Below, in pieces: positions 35,415-35,661 of a DNA stretch of 35,661 nt. How positions within the stretch are numbered: position 1 is the stretch's first letter; the number at the start of each line of letters is the position of its first letter. Location of the stretch: positions 1-35,661 of the forward strand of contig JAJCZV010000031.1 of NCBI GenBank assembly GCA_029262175.1, given 5' to 3'. The notes below the pieces were generated by a model that was not told the origin of the DNA, ran no database searches, and saw only the letters and a list, made by a program, of their open reading frames with translations. The position numbers were made by a program, and so were the translations under genes. This DNA comes from Gemmatimonadota bacterium (GTDB lineage: Bacteria > Gemmatimonadota > Gemmatimonadetes > Palauibacterales > Palauibacteraceae).

Positions 35415-35661
35415 TCACTGCCCTTCGCCCTGAATCGCCAGGGCGGGATCGATTCGGGCCGCCCGGTGGGCCGGCAAATACGTCGCCAACAAGGCGACGC
35501 CTCCGAGCAAGATGGCAACGCCGATAAACGTCCACGGGTCGATCGCACTCACCCCGTAGAGCTGGCTGGCCAACACTCGACTCAGGATCGCTGCGCCGAG
35601 AAGACCGGACCCGAGGCCCCACGCGGCCAACCGGGCGCCCTGCCCCATCACCATCTTGAGG
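35415..35661 (-). CDS. C-terminal end of a second ADOP/MacB-like permease (partial)
   Basis: The frame is open to the window edge and encodes the last 82 residues of an FtsX-type permease. LKMVMGQGARLAAWGLGSGLLGA is the start of the penultimate helix region, SRVLASQLYGVSAIDPWTF matches the loop seen in the first permease ([16 protein letters not shown]), a final helix follows (GVAILLGGVALLATYLPA), and the end is HRAARIDPALAIQGEGQ. The same closing motif (I/VDPA-x-A) occurs at the end of the gene at 12168-14624. The rest of the protein lies beyond the window. No ATPase gene is seen next to it. Confidence 0.9.
   Translation of the reverse strand, partial: LKMVMGQGARLAAWGLGSGLLGAAILSRVLASQLYGVSAIDPWTFIGVAILLGGVALLATYLPAHRAARIDPALAIQGEGQ

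Overview
The window looks like a chromosomal segment of a high-GC, diderm, heterotrophic bacterium, most plausibly a Gemmatimonadota or Acidobacteriota-type lineage. This is an inference from gene content: two MacB-like ADOP permeases ending in a V/I-DPA-x-A motif, two large exported S9 peptidases, imidazolonepropionase-like amidohydrolases, Tat-exported oxidoreductases, many lipoproteins, and frequent GTG/TTG starts. No rRNA, tRNA, CRISPR array, insertion sequence, phage or integrase gene is visible. Most of the window is ordinary core and accessory metabolism.

Layout. 1-3.6 kb: the end of an unrecognised gene, a motA-motB stator pair (minus) and a divergent EAL-HDOD protein (plus). 3.6-10.5 kb: an exported S9 peptidase (minus) diverges from a five-TM/sugar-dehydrogenase/cytochrome c fusion (plus), followed by a hairpin-rich 245-bp intergenic region and malate synthase. 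10.5-14.6 kb: exported amidohydrolase and ADOP permease (minus). 14.8-22.2 kb: a run of plus-strand genes: branched-chain aminotransferase, S-adenosylhomocysteinase, lipoprotein cytochrome c, Tat-exported flavin amine oxidase, DUF6503-like lipoprotein and alpha/beta-hydrolase lipoprotein. 22.2-25.0 kb: apaG, a class I/II aminotransferase and an outer-membrane barrel (minus, translationally coupled). 25.1-30.3 kb: M1 aminopeptidase (plus) converges on a minus operon of soluble sugar dehydrogenase, Tat sulfite-oxidase-type molybdoenzyme and an M29-like lipoprotein. 30.7-35.7 kb: DPP4-type S9 peptidase (plus), MATE exporter (minus) with tandem palindromes upstream, a broken sigma-factor remnant, two small genes and the end of a second ADOP permease.

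How the parts fit together. The exported peptidases (two S9, one M1), the amidohydrolase and the esterase suggest scavenging of peptides and organic compounds outside the cytoplasm. The sugar dehydrogenases, the molybdoenzyme and the flavin amine oxidase beside c-type cytochromes suggest periplasmic oxidation feeding electrons to the respiratory chain. Aminotransferases, S-adenosylhomocysteinase and malate synthase process amino acids, the methyl cycle and C2 units inside the cell.

The points most worth a second look are: the hairpin-rich leader before malate synthase; substitutions at catalytic or signature positions in malate synthase, the amidohydrolase and the M29-like lipoprotein; the 5TM-dehydrogenase-cytochrome fusion; the Tat amine oxidase next to a cytochrome c lipoprotein; and the 23-bp palindromic repeats plus sigma remnant near 34.4-34.7 kb. 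No single unmistakably new system stands out.
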